This document shows, one piece after another, positions 48,116 through 60,346 of a stretch of 64,000 nt of DNA. Numbering within the stretch: the first letter of the stretch is position 1; each line of letters starts with the position of its first letter. The stretch is from Embiotoca jacksoni (lineage: Eukaryota; Chordata; Actinopteri; Embiotocidae). The position numbers and the translations under genes are program-made. Location of the stretch: NCBI GenBank assembly GCA_022577435.1, contig JAKOON010000002.1:14056184-14120183 (forward strand), in the 5' to 3' direction. The notes below the pieces were generated by a model. That model was not told the origin of the DNA, did not search any database, and was given only the letters and a program-made list of their open reading frames with translations.

Positions 48116-51100
48116 AAAGTGTAGGGGGGTTGTAGGAGCCTATGAAGAACTGGGCCCACTGCTTCTTGCAGCCTGGGTGTGGCATGTTTTGTTTTATTTA
48201 ATCATTTATCTAAGCTGAATCCTTGAAATGTGTTTTAATGCGTTTCTCCCTCTTTGATTTACTGAATCCCTTGAAGGCAACGCTTTACGAGAAGTCACTG
48301 CCTACATTACTAAACTGTGTCAACACAAAATCAATCGGAAGGCCGCAAGTTCAGTAAAGCTCCCTTCCCCAACTGAGCCAAAAGACAGGTATGTCAATAA
48401 TCCTTTAATTACAACTGAGATCCAGACATCTGACGTTTCTCAGGATGCAGCAAGGAACCTCAGCACTGTGTTTTCCCAAGTCCCAGTACTGCCATAGTGA
48501 GCCATGATGTTATGTGGCTTATGTGATGCAGCAAAATGGAGAGAAAAGGAAATGATGGAGCAGAGGAGAAAAGGGTGGGGGGGAGGCACCCAAATTGTTG
48601 ACATAAGTGAAAATTATAAACATATCATTAATAATGGCTTCAAAGCTAATTGGGAAAAGCAACCCAAAGAGAATAAAGCATTGTAGTAAGTTATTAGCAG
48701 AGAAAGAAAAACTAAAATAAACCTCCTACCAAAGAAAGAGAAATAGATGTTGAGCACTAACACAAAAGTACTGATATTAATACAGATTATGTCATATTAT
48801 ATGTATTTTAGCCCTGGACAGTACAAAGTGTTAGCCTTTCCTCAGACTTCTCTCTGTTTGCAGTCTGGACTGAATTTCACTCCTTGTCATCGGCAGACTG
48901 GGGCGACTTATGATAGTTGCGCAAGGCGCTCTCTCTGTGTGTGTGTGTGAGGATATTTATAAGTTCAGTGATTGAGAACAGGGGAAGGTAAAACCAATGA
49001 AACCAAGAGCATACAGAACATGATAAAGATAAAAAAAAAAAAAAAAAAACAGTTCCTTCAGACTTTAGATGTTTTACTCTCAGCCACCATGGATCTGGTT
49101 TTGGAAGCCATTTGCAAACGCACTGGAGCAAGACTCAATACATTCAGAACATGTTCCTGCTGTGTTGTGCTGATTAATCTTTTTTTTACAGTAAGAAGCA
49201 ATCAAAAGAGGCAAGATTGGCTTTATCATTGGAATGTATAATCAAAATATGTAATTAAATTATTAAACCTGTCTGTATTAGTCTAAGAAAAATTTAACTT
49301 TGTTGTTGCATAACAACGAAGAAATATTTCCATCCAAAATAGTGCCAATTGAAACATTGTGGATTTGACTGAGATTTAGACGGTCCCCTTTCAGACAAAG
49401 AGGAAGGGGGAAGAAGGCCAAGAGAAACGGAAAAAAGGATATACGGAGCAGATAAAAAGGGAGGCAGGGAAATTTCCCAAATCAGAAAAATTGTGACATC
49501 TCAGCCTTAGCTGTAAATAGTATGATATAGATGATTAGGACTGTGAACAAAACTATGTTGGAGCTCAACTAAAGAGGCAGCTTTAAAAACAACACCAGAG
49601 TAGTAATCTCTTAACTTCTCTGTAATGGACTTTTGAGGCACTTTTATACACATGTCACTGACTCCGAAACAGAGGGAGAAATAACAGCTGCACGAAAGAT
49701 AAAGAAAAGCTGAGATGGGAAAGGTGGCAGAGGCTGGTGTACTGAGGGGACATGGCGCAGAGTAGCTGGTGGTTGGTATGAAGAGTCTGGTAGAAGGACA
49801 GAAAGATTGATTGAAGAGGAGAGAAGGACAGTTGACTGTGGCATCTCTAAACGTTACTGAGGCAGAACAGGATGCCTTATGTAAGTGTCCATTAGTGTGG
49901 GTGAGCAAGTGATAAAGCATTCTCCTGCAGCAGCGCCAGAGCTGCGCAATAAGAGTTTCCTTCCCTCTTGATAAGTGACTCTTTCTCTCCCCGTCTTTAA
50001 GGCATCCAGCCAGAGGCCATGTACAGTGTCATATACATATATACATATGAATACAAAATTAGCCATTAAGATTTATAATGGATCATGTACTTGATGCATG
50101 ATATGTTAAGCTTCTTCTGACTTTGTCTATGGGGCTGTTTCCATTTGGCTATTTCCATCCAGACATCTGGCCGTGAGCGGATCGAATAGTGGCCAGCTTT
50201 AGGCAGAGTGTTTCCACCTTGCATCAACATGCATCCTGGGTGACCACCTGAGGTTGGATCTCACTTCCCCCGCTGTTTATCCAAATGAACACTCAGGCTA
50301 CGTTACGAATATATACAAGTAAATAACCACAAGAACAGGAACCTGAACATCAGAACCACAATGAGTCAGGTCAGATTCATTCATTGTTCCAGCGCGTCTC
50401 CGCTGTTGAGGTTGAAAGGGGGCGGGGCCTCACAGCTGTGGGTCTGATGGGTGTTGGAAATTACAGGAGATAAACTACAAGACAAACAGATACATGAGAA
50501 GAGAAGTTTAACAGGTCGGATATTTATTGCATTGTCTGTTACAAATATAGGCCTGTGACATATTTCACATTTGTAAATGTCTGAACACTGGAGTTTGTAA
50601 ATTTAATTCACAGCCTGAAACGTTCGGCTCCTTAGATTAATTCATTATTAATTCATTATTGATCCACAGCACATCTCTCCCAAAGTTGTGGGTCTGATTT
50701 TGTGTCCGAAATAATACGATATTAACCAAAAGAAAAAAAGATAAACCCAGAGGAGGCGTTGGTGAAACAAGCATCATGTATTTCAATTCCCTCATCAGCT
50801 GCTTCATAACGTCAGCTTGCAGTAAATTTCTCCTGCTGTCAGTCGGCTACAGTTTGGCTGCACTCAGCAGAAACACACAGGCCGTTAAATAAAAATAAAA
50901 GAAGAGCAGGCGGAGATCAGATCAGGTGAAAGACTGAATGGAGAAAAAAAAAAAATCTGACTTGAAATAGACAAATGGACATCACTTGTGCAACAGAGCT
51001 GGCTGTTTGGCAAAAACATTCCTGTATGCAGCCTACTCTTCTCTTCCCTTGTTGAAATTGAAAATAAATGTTGCCCTTCCTCCTTCACTGCGTAACAGCA

Positions 51101-52760
51101 GATGATTAATGTCTCATTAGAGCATTATACACACACACAGCACATACTTCCCCACATTAGGCGGCGCTTCTTTAGAGGCCCTCATTAGTGTTAAAGAATG
51201 AATGATTCAGAGTCAGCCACAAAGCTGTACGCTGAAAACACAGATTATATAAAAAAAAAAATTAAAAAAAATTCTTTCAGCCTCACTTCTCTGTACACCT
51301 TCTAAGTCAGGAGACAGTGAGGCTGCAGTGTTATTTGATGAGCTACAAGCTTCTGCATTTCTAAATTGTCTACGCAGCTCATAACCCGGATCCTGGGGCT
51401 GACCTAGCAGACATGCCAGATGCCCATTTGCGTCCTAATCTGACCCTCCCCCCCTCGCATGACTCTATTCAGGGTGACCTTTCACCCCTGCCTGTCAGTG
51501 CAAAAGCTTTACCTTCTCGTGGTCTGGAAGAGAGGAAAGAGGCTACAAGTGACGGCGAAAATGTAGCGTTAAACTCAGAAGGAACTTCGCAACTCGTGAT
51601 AATACTGACATACTAAACACTTATTCAAGGGAAATATAAAAGAAAACAACCACCTGAAAAAGAAGTGGGCTGCTTTACTCGGTCTTTACTCGGTATGTCA
51701 GCAGTCTGTGGGTTGCACATCCCAGACTAGAGTGGGGGCGGGTAACTGCTCCTCTGACTTTGACTTTCAACAACCGCCTGTAATGTCTCCTTCGGGAGAA
51801 AAGGATTGGTGATGAGGTGGTCGGGGGGGGCGGTAGTGGACTCCGGTCTGTCCTGCCTGCTTGCCTGGCCTAAACCCTGCTGGTAACTGTAATACAGACC
51901 GAGTCAAAGGCTGCTCAATAATCATGCGAAAAACAGAGCCGTCTTTTTTCCCCCTCCACAACAGACAACCCGCCTCCCTCCGCTCACTGCAGTTGGTTGC
52001 TTTGGTGTCTTGTTTATGCCGACTCAGTGTTTTCCATTCATGTTACCCTACTGTGGTGACAGTGTACCTGACCAAGGACAGATAAGAACGAAAAGCTTTT
52101 CACATCAAAACAAAATGTCCCCTCCCCATTTCATTTCGTCAGGACTCTTTTTTCTTTTTCTTCTTCTTCATTGAAACTGGTTTCTGTTCCGTTATCAGTG
52201 CAGAGGATCTTATGCTGATGAGTATTGACAGGTCAAACGTGCTCCGCTTTAGAGTGTGTGTGAAATAGAGACTTAAACCGAGCACAGACCAAGCAATACA
52301 CAGAAAGAGGGACACACACATCGAAGCACAGTGGACAAGACAATGGGGAGTATTTAAAAATATGCTCCAGGTTTGACGGTGTTTAGATGAGTTTGGATTT
52401 GAGCTAGTAAATATATTGGTTCTTCCTCTTTCTTCCTGCAAGATCTTTGCCCAGGCTTGTCTGAAGGATAGTGACCTACTTTACAGCATTAGCAAATTAA
52501 CAAGACATGGTGTGAAGGTACCAAGTTGTACACGAGAAATTATACACAACTGACAAAGCGGTTAATATTAAACACACAGAGGGCTGAGCAACGTCTTGTG
52601 AGCTCAGATCGCTTTAAACACATTCAATCCTGTAGCACGGTGACGGTATTAACTGAGCTGGCGGGGAGCAAATGAAAATAAATGGTTTTGTTGACACTAT
52701 CCAAAGCAGAGCAGAGAAAGCAGCAAATGCACCATGGGTCACACCCACATTTACAGATTA

Positions 52761-52761
<1 letters not shown>

Positions 52762-52798
<37 letters not shown>

Positions 52799-52824
52799 AC
52801 AGATAAACACACACATGTACAGAT

Positions 52825-52902
<78 letters not shown>
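52762..52902. repeat. Long (CA)n microsatellite
   Basis: Two perfect CA blocks separated by two copies of a TACAGATAAACACAC-type interruption, the longest CA array in the window. Confidence 0.97.
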
Positions 52903-52904
<2 letters not shown>

Positions 52905-54425
52905 TTACCGAGATATCAAGCACAACCTCCCCCAATGTGACCATTGCGTACAGAAAAATAGGTGTCTTTCACTGTAGCACAACTTTGGGTTCCTTTATGA
53001 AATCGTTCAAGTCAAATTTGTCAAAAAAAAAAACAGATTACTGTATGTAGCCTTATGTGGTAACTGGAATCCCTTTTTATTGCTCTTATGATTTGTAATG
53101 AACACCACATGCACACACATCTGGAAATCAGACAGAACTGGGATGAGCCCAAGCAAGCATTATCAGTTCAACTACTACACTAGCACAACAATTGTTACAG
53201 CTAAAGCTTATATTATAAGTCAATTAAATAGTAAGTTCATTTAACAAAAAAAATAATCAGCAAGTATTTTGGCAATCTATAAATCAGTTTTGTCAGTTTT
53301 CAAGCAAAAATACAAAACGTTTGATGGATCGAGCTTATCAATGTGTTACTTTTGGACGAGTACAAAAAGCTATTTAAATAAATCACCTTGGGCAAATTAT
53401 TTTTATCACTTTTTCCCAGGTCTATTTTCTGATCATTGACAGACCATACAACCAATCAATTAATCGCAGCCCTGATTTCAACTAAAATATGAAACATCAG
53501 GAAAAAGAAAAAGGTTTTATAGATGAGAGATTCACTGATTGCAAAACAAAAGCCAATCTGAGCAGGCAGTTAATCTGAAAGGTCAATGGAGCAACAAAGA
53601 AGCTGGGTTAATATATTCATGCAATTATATAATGTTCCGCAACCTCTTATAGTGGCTGTGTAGTAGTCAATTCAGAGTTTTCTATTGATGCAGCAGTGTA
53701 TTGAGCTAGCCATCAACATGTGGTGGAAAAGGGATGTTTCAAATCTGGTCAACATGCCGCCTAAGAGGCGAGAATTGCCGTTTTATTGTCTGTGGTAGAA
53801 AAAAAATGTCATACTCAAACACACAGAGAAGTAGGCACAAGATCACTCTGCTTTAAGAGCCCGATCAGTCTTGCATGCTCTCCAGAGACACTCCCTCACA
53901 TCATACATGACCAGCAGCACGTAACATTCACGTGATGAGAGGAGGGAAAAAAAAAAAAGGAGTAAGTGTGGTATTTAACCCTCTATACAACCCACGCCTA
54001 CTGTCAAGCACACTCTGAGCAGTTCCAGCCTGTTGTGCTAATGGACTTTAAATGAGCATACTATCTGTCTGTTTAGCAAAGTGTAATATTCTAACATTTC
54101 TAAAAATCAAGTTTTATGCAAATTTAGCAAAGAATCGCTCAGTTTTTACACTTTACTGTACTGTAACCAGACATTTAGATCATGTGTAACTGCCGTCTGA
54201 CAGAGGCAGCGACTTCACACAGACAGTAACCAATAGCTGCGGAAAGAAAAGGAGAGAGTGCTCAGGCACCACCTCCAGCCTCTCCCAGTCCTCTTTACTA
54301 TTACATAATCACTTATCAGTGCTTGTCCCTGAATGCATGTTCTGCTTGCTCTGTGGGAAACAGCATGTATGTGAATATAAGTTTATCCAAGAACGACGGA
54401 AAAATTACCTGGGCTCAGATGTGCA

Positions 54426-54427
<2 letters not shown>

Positions 54428-54468
<41 letters not shown>

Positions 54469-54472
54469 TGTG
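54428..54472. repeat. (TG)n microsatellite
   Basis: About 20 TG units ending in GCGCGTGTG. Confidence 0.95.
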
Positions 54473-55272
54473 TGAGAATCAGATGATACAGCAAAAGCAA
54501 ACTGCACCGAATGTGAAACATCAAACAAAACACCCACGAGAAAATTAATCTTCCTGCCTGACATACAGACAGCACATCACAAACTTGTCTGTCAAGGGGT
54601 CAAGAAAGATAGCACTGGGCTCAATCCATACGCTGAGGCATCTCAGTGAAGATTCTCACTAATCCAGGTCACTGTTAATCTAAATATCAGACGCCCGATA
54701 TTAAAAACTTCCCCAAATGTAGTTAACGGACCCATCAGTAAAACATACTAGAATGATCTCATATTGTCTCTGGTTTTTCCTGATTGGGCAATCCCGGCCC
54801 TCATTGCTGGCTCTGGCTCTCTTAAGGCATATTTCGAAACCATTCTGGATGGAACACCAAACATGCGGCCAGTTAACCAGTACGCCCCCGCGCCAGTCAT
54901 GCCCAAACTACTGTACAGTTGTAGCCAGATGGTGAATTTCCCTTCCAGTCAAGACTTTGTCGAGGAACATAAGCTCGAGTATTCAAACTGCTTACGATGA
55001 TTATTTTTATCACCTCAAGTTTGGTGCCAAATTAGCTCCTGGACGGAGCTTAACAGACACAAGAGCTACACACACACAAATAGGTCTGATAGTTAACAAT
55101 GTGATCCAGGAGGTTGATTATGCATCTGCCCAAAGCTTGTGTTTTTAGATGCCAAGCCAAACTCTGACTCGCATCAAATGACTGTATTTCCACACAAAAA
55201 TCCACAAATAAAACCAAATATAAAAGATACATCAGGTGTTCATGACTGTGGATACCATCAGCCTCTCCATAC

Positions 55273-55508
55273 CTGTTTCTGGGGACGGGGATGTGGGAGG
55301 AGGGGTGGGGTTGTGTCTCTATCTGTGGTACATTCTGCCCTTGTGCTGCCCTGAAGTTGCTGGGCAGCTCTGCTTGTTTCCCTGGGTTTCTGATGTCCAG
55401 ATGCATGAAGCTGCCTGGCAACTGCCCATTTACGGCTGGACAGTGAGTGGGACTGGCCCTCTTCAGGATCCCAGTGGAACCAGTGTCTTTTTGGTCTCCC
55501 TGGCCAGT
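55273..55508 (-). CDS. slc2a4rg: slc2a4rg coding exon 2
   Basis: This 236-nt exon lies between a strong acceptor (T-rich tract, TTCTTTTTCTAG) and the donor GTATGG. It reads TGQGDQKDTGSTGILKR to SSHIPVPRNR and leaves with two bases of a codon. The HIPVP block is shared with human SLC2A4RG (SAHIPVP) and resembles NIDVP in ZNF395 and ZNF704. That fixes both frame and gene identity. A poly-CAA/CA-rich tract on the + strand just outside provides the unusually long polypyrimidine/TTG run before the acceptor. Confidence 0.88.
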
Positions 55509-55724
55509 CTAGAAAAAGAAGCAAAAAAAAACAACAACAACAACAACAAAAAAAACATTATAGTCAAGTTTATCCTTGTAAAGGTAAATTATCAGCAAGC
55601 CTACACCAGAAACAACAGGTCAAGTGATACCCGAGATTGATAACATGATTAGGCACAGAAAACATGATGTGAATTAATCACTAAGGTAGTGTTTTTGAGA
55701 GGGTTAAATTACTGTATTTGTCTT

Positions 55725-55774
55725 GGGGGAAGGGGGGGGGGGAAGGATGGGGGGCGGGAGGGGGGGGGGGGGAG
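55725..55774 (+). repeat. G-run low-complexity tract
   Basis: Runs of up to about 14 consecutive G, separated by AA, AT, C or A, lie on the + strand. Capable of G-quadruplex formation on that strand. Confidence 0.8.
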
Positions 55775-56623
55775 GCAAAAAAGAAAACAACAATTTGAAT
55801 CTCTCTTCCTCTCACTTGATAACCCCAAGGTTATTGTCCTTCCCACTGGACATGAACTTCCATGAAGCAACCAGAAAAAAAGACAATCCCAGGTTAAAAT
55901 ACTGTGGCAGTGCATCTCTGTTTCAGCTGTCTGTTCACAGAAGGCGTGGAATAGATGCAAAAAGCATCAGTAAGTAAAAGTATCAAACATTGTTTGTCAG
56001 TCAAAGAGCTTAAGATTTGATATTTCCTGTCAAATAAAATATACAACTCCTCACATTTAATGAGCTGAAATCAGATAGTATTTGGCAGCTTTGTTTGAAA
56101 AATTAAAGCTAATGAGTTATTAATGTTCCACCAAATGACTAATTAATTAATAGTTGCAGCTTCTAGTAAATACACTCTCAAGTGATCATTCAGAAAACCT
56201 ACGATTTAAGCTTAGTTTCATGCTGCTGAACTCCCACTATCACACTGCCATGTTAATATGAACAGACACACCAAATGAACTGCACTCATTTAAATAAAAT
56301 GCTAATTGACCCAAAAAAAATTTTTTTTATTGATGTATTTTTTTAATGTTGCAGGGACAAGAAATGACTGAAACAAACACACATGGAGCCCAAAAAAAAA
56401 AATGCTTTAAGTGAAATGCAAAAAAAAAAAAAAAACTCATACAATGTGGCAAAGAAAAAGCTTTAGCATGGGGTGGGGGGAAAAAACAGGAAAACATATC
56501 ACATGTGTACTGTCACTGGTTCGGCAGCGTACATGGAGCCGGGCCTTGCTGCGCAGCCAGGAAGCCCACGCTGTAGCTCCACCCTGAAGTCATGGGGGAG
56601 GGGGTTAAGGCTTGTCGTCCTGG

Positions 56624-56651
56624 CCCCCTCCCCATCCCCCTCCCCTCCCCC
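56624..56651 (-). other. slc2a4rg: G-quadruplex motif in slc2a4rg intron 1 (sense strand)
   Basis: Five runs of 4-5 C on the + strand, separated by 1-2 bases, give five close G runs in the slc2a4rg pre-mRNA and non-template strand, about 370 nt after exon 1. Confidence 0.6.
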
Positions 56652-57016
56652 AGTAAACTTTGCACACCGTACGAGCCGCCATTTAAAGCGGTTAAGATAC
56701 GACGTAATTATTCACCACTGAGCATTGACAGCAGTTGGTGAAATTAGTGTCGCTTTAAAAAAAATAATAAAAAAAAAAAAAAAAATTCTGACGACACAAC
56801 AAACATCACTTCACACAGCAGTTGTAGTCTCGTGCGAGCGTCACAGTCGCGACCGTTAAAACGTAGTGAGACGGCGTACATCGACAAACTCACAAGAACA
56901 AATTAACGTTACACGCTCGATAGTATCTGCGGAGTAACTTTTGAGTGCTCAAGTGACTTTGCCGGCTTAAAGTGAGGCGTGTGCGCGCTCTCTTACCCCG
57001 TCTGGACGGTACTTAC

Positions 57017-57286
57017 TTTTTCCATGTCGTTCAATAGTCGACCACCCGGACACAAGCCGTTCCCTTTTAGAGAGATTCTCTCGGTTTTAACCTCCGCCGC
57101 CGAGCCGCCGTCCATTACAAATTTGTAAAGGACGTGCCCGTGTGTGTACACCGGCATGCAACCGCTTTTTTCCACCGTGGGGACCCGGGTGTCGCGGAGC
57201 ACAGAGCGGCCTGTCCGGCAGTTAAAATCCGCACCACCAACCCTAGTCCCAACCGACGACTTCTCCAAAATATATTTGGACTCCAT
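57017..57286 (-). CDS. slc2a4rg: slc2a4rg coding exon 1
   Basis: The ATG at 57286 (A at -3, G at +4) starts MESKYILEKSSVGTRVGG. The exon codes for 90 residues and ends in phase 0 at MEK before GTAAGT. The sequence is basic and unremarkable, with a Lys/Glu patch near the middle. It is not clearly conserved with mammalian SLC2A4RG, whose N-terminus is Pro/Ala-rich. It is supported by the good start context, an intact frame, an in-phase join to exon 2 and its position in the GC-rich promoter zone. Confidence 0.8.
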
Positions 57287-57533
57287 ATTCAGACGTGGGG
57301 ACTAAAGAAAGAAAACCAGCTTTCTATAGATTTTAGTGCAAATTGCTGGAGTAAGATACATTTATCAGGATTGTCGCGAGTTGATAGGAACTGTCTGTGT
57401 CTTAACTTCTATTCTAGCCTACATGTAAAGTTTCCCTCCACTGCTGACACCACCACCGCTACCCAGGATATCCAAAAAGCCGCCCGGTCAGGAGGATAAA
57501 AGATTGTTTTGCCTCTTTCCTCCAAATGGTTGC

Positions 57534-57676
57534 CACGCCCCCTCCGCTTCACTCTCATTGGTCCTCCGCATACATAAACATTACACTTTGGCACGCGTCC
57601 ATAGCGAGGCGGCGTCTGATTGGCTACTTTTACTGTGTCAATCACAATTTGTTTCTAATCCAAATAATGTGGGCGG
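57534..57676 (-). promoter_or_regulatory. slc2a4rg: slc2a4rg core promoter region
   Basis: In this GC-rich stretch, 250-390 bp upstream of the start codon, there are two CCAAT boxes read on the - strand (ATTGG at 57557-57561 and 57619-57623), a CCACGCCCCCTCC KLF/Sp-type site at 57534-57546 and a GGGCGG at 57671-57676. No TATA box is evident in the right orientation. This is the pattern of a CpG-type, TATA-less promoter. The transcription start is not determined. Confidence 0.55.
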
Positions 57677-58453
57677 AAGAGAGGAGGGGGCGTGTTCTAC
57701 AGTTTACCGGCCGGTGTCTGTCGACGACAAGCCGGTCTGCGAGGCAGGCGGGGGAGGAGGAGGAGGAGGAGGAGGCGCAGAGAAAACAGCCTGCGGGCCT
57801 CAGCGGCAAACTACGCATTTATGTTTTCCCAAATCAAATGGTAATTTTGCGGATCATGAAGTGTGAAGCATGAACTATACTTTACAAGTGGATTAGTGTC
57901 GATCAAATGAACAGATTGTTTTCCCCAAAAAAGTTTTTAGCTCTTTATTTGGAAAGTGTAAGCTGTTAAAGGAGTTATGCTCATTTCGAAGTTTTTGTAT
58001 TTTTATTCTGAAACTCTATTAAAGTAGTTTTGCACTATTCACTGCTCACAAAACTAATTATGTATCTTATACTGGCCCTTAATGCAGCCGGTCAGTTTAC
58101 CCCCGGTTTGAAAAAAGCTTGTTGAAGCCCCTGTCTCTTTAAGGCCCCTTACTGAAGCCCACTTTCTTCTTATTGGACAACTTCCAGGAAGTCTCCAGGA
58201 GTGGCAGCACCCAATGCTTGCTTTTGACCTCCCTGCCTCATCCTCTTGAAAAGAAAACTCTAAACCGACTAAAATAATTACTTGTTCTTGTTTGGAAATG
58301 GCAATTTATCAAATCCATCTGTACATGTCTGAGCCAACTGTGTTCCAGAGTATGAGAGAGGACAGCATGAACATCTGCAGCAACAAAGAAAATGTTAAAA
58401 TTGTTATATATCTGCCACTCATAATAGATGTTACCGTGGGAAATGCACTAGAT

Positions 58454-58885
58454 CAGAGGTTCAGACCATGTATTATGTACCAAATTTCCTAGCTACTACC
58501 ACTTCCCACTGCAGACACCAACACTTTTTTTCACACTATACAATTCACAGACTGAACTTTAGGCTGCTGTTTCAAAATCAAAGAATACATTTACTAATCA
58601 GAGCACTCACAAAAGTAAGTCCAAATCAGAAGGTGGAAGTGCACAGAAGTAGCTGTTTTTTGGACCTTCATGCCATTTCAAAATCCCATTCATTCGAAAC
58701 AAATGAAAATTCAGAATCAAACCTATGTTAGTGTTATAGTATGTCCTAGGTGATGTGACTTCACCAAGCAGCAACCGGCAGTGACGTCCCCCATTGGTGG
58801 ACTTCACCTTATGGGGCTGAGCATAAGCAAGCTTTATTTTTTAAGTAGCTCTCCAGCTTAACGCACCACAGTTTGGGAATCACTG
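58454..58885. mobile_element. Non-autonomous hAT-type element
   Basis: The left end starts CAGAGGTTC. The right end, read on the other strand, starts CAGTGATTCCCAAACTGTGG, the classical hAT-like terminus. The 8 bp outside each end (CACTAGAT and CGCTAGTT) match at six positions, as expected of an aged 8-bp target-site duplication. The 432-bp interior encodes no transposase. Confidence 0.65.
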
Positions 58886-60266
58886 CGCTAGTTCTTGGTT
58901 TGACTGCCTTTTGGCTTTGAATATTTTCACAGGAGCACGAGTGCTATTGGTATCATATATGGATGAGAGGGCGGATGGGTGTTTCCCTCTACTCTGTGGA
59001 GTGCTGCACCAAGAGCAGACCACCATATTAATATTATTATGTTGATAAAATGCATTGTAAAGAGTCTAGTCGCAAAATATGTGATGGAATATCAATATCA
59101 ACAACCGTCTTTACATACAATTTGTAGAAACATGGTATTCGTTAACATTATCAAGTAATCCCTATTAAAAGATACAGTATGAAACCCATAATTTTGTTAT
59201 ATTGCAAAATTTTACACAAACACACTTTCTTGCGAGTTCCATTATTGCAAGCTCCAGTTATGAATATAAACCTGCTGCAGAACAGTAACAACGAGACACT
59301 GTAGTGCTGCCTGGTTTAATCCCCTTTACAAACCAATAAGACTACAGGGAAAACAAAGACATGTTATAATGTGCCACTTTATTAGAAAAGTAAAAACTCA
59401 CTTTAATATTTTATGAAGGTTAATATAAAACATTACAATCTTTTGCATATCTGCACTGTTACACTATATTTTATTATTTTTATTATTTTTAAACTTAACC
59501 CTGTGCTTTAAGAACATACAACATTGGCTACAGCTGTCACAGCAGTATTGGCCCATAATTATATCTAAAGACAATTAACAAACAGCATCTGTATCTGCAT
59601 GGAAAGCATGAAACACTTTGCATCCACAAAGTACAATGTGTCTGGGATAACCATCTTTTTTTTCTTTTTTTTTTAAACAAATATACTGTATACTGTATGT
59701 TACATTGGAACAACGTCAGAACAGCAACAGAGTATTTTACACATTTACATCATCATCCTGTATTTGTGCAATGAACATCTGTCTCAGTCAGTGAATAACA
59801 GTGTTCAACAAAACATATCAGATCAGTGCTTTTCTCTTAGGATAAAGAAAATGTGACACATTAGGTGACAGCCAGAAAAAAAAGGATTAAGTGTGATAGC
59901 GATTTCCAGCCGGCATTGTTTGAGGGAAGCCTCAACACAGGTTGTAAAGCGTCTCAGCTGTTGGCCATTTCTCATTTCAGACAGTAGTTGAGCCATTGGT
60001 GCATTGTTGATATCAGGCCTGGGCAGGCCTGACCCACCTCCTCTGCCCCCTCCCCAACCCCCATATCAGTCCCTGAGTCCCTCAGAACTGGACATCAAAG
60101 CCCCCTCCCCTGCACAGCGAGGGAGAGAGGTGATGCAAAGAAAAGAGAGGTCTGTGTTGGTTATTGGAGAATGAACACAGCTGGGGGAGGGATATGCAAG
60201 GGCTCACCAAGTTGATGCAAAATGTGCTCCCTCCCCTAAACTGGAAATGCACATGGCTGAATGCTG

Positions 60267-60269
<3 letters not shown>

Positions 60270-60341
<72 letters not shown>

Positions 60342-60346
60342 CGCGC
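60270..60346. repeat. (TG)n microsatellite
   Basis: About 35 TG units ending in GCGTGCGCGC. Confidence 0.97.

Larger units (their letters stand above)
36121..55272 (-). other. slc2a4rg: slc2a4rg intron 2 (19 kb)
   Basis: This is the longest intron of the gene. I find no credible nested coding gene. It carries at least ten CA/TG microsatellites (listed separately), a teleost-type dispersed repeat at about 44010-44413, and otherwise ordinary AT-rich sequence. Confidence 0.7.
55509..57016 (-). other. slc2a4rg: slc2a4rg intron 1
   Basis: It holds two G/C-run regions: long G runs at 55725-55774 on the + strand, and five C runs at 56624-56651, which are G runs on the sense strand. Several A/T homopolymers also occur. 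No exon is seen. Confidence 0.75.
24868..57286 (-). other. slc2a4rg: slc2a4rg gene, complete coding span (nine coding exons)
   Basis: SLC2A4RG (GEF) is a nuclear DNA-binding protein, named for binding the GLUT4 (SLC2A4) promoter together with MEF2A. The family includes ZNF395 and ZNF704. Nine exons join with matching phases into 534 residues. In order they give: a unique N-terminus; SSHIPVP; VMAATVLTSLSTSPLVR (about 175-195); a Ser-rich SWKEV to STPSPPLS segment; the nuclear localisation-like PRKRK (278-282); one C2H2 finger with C-x4-C (C291, C296, H309, H314); SDGEEDFYYSEIEV; HIRTDHAYQ; and a C-terminal C-clamp (about 506-532, WCTACRWKKACQRF). Intron 2 is 19 kb and intron 1 is 1.5 kb. The text resembles ZNF704 as well, and the zbtb46 and lime1-like neighbours decide for slc2a4rg. 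Confidence 0.9.

Noticed and set aside
54753..55000. Two overlapping open frames of 60-78 codons in slc2a4rg intron 2
   Set aside because: No domain, start context or splice partner. Two frames open at once argue against coding.
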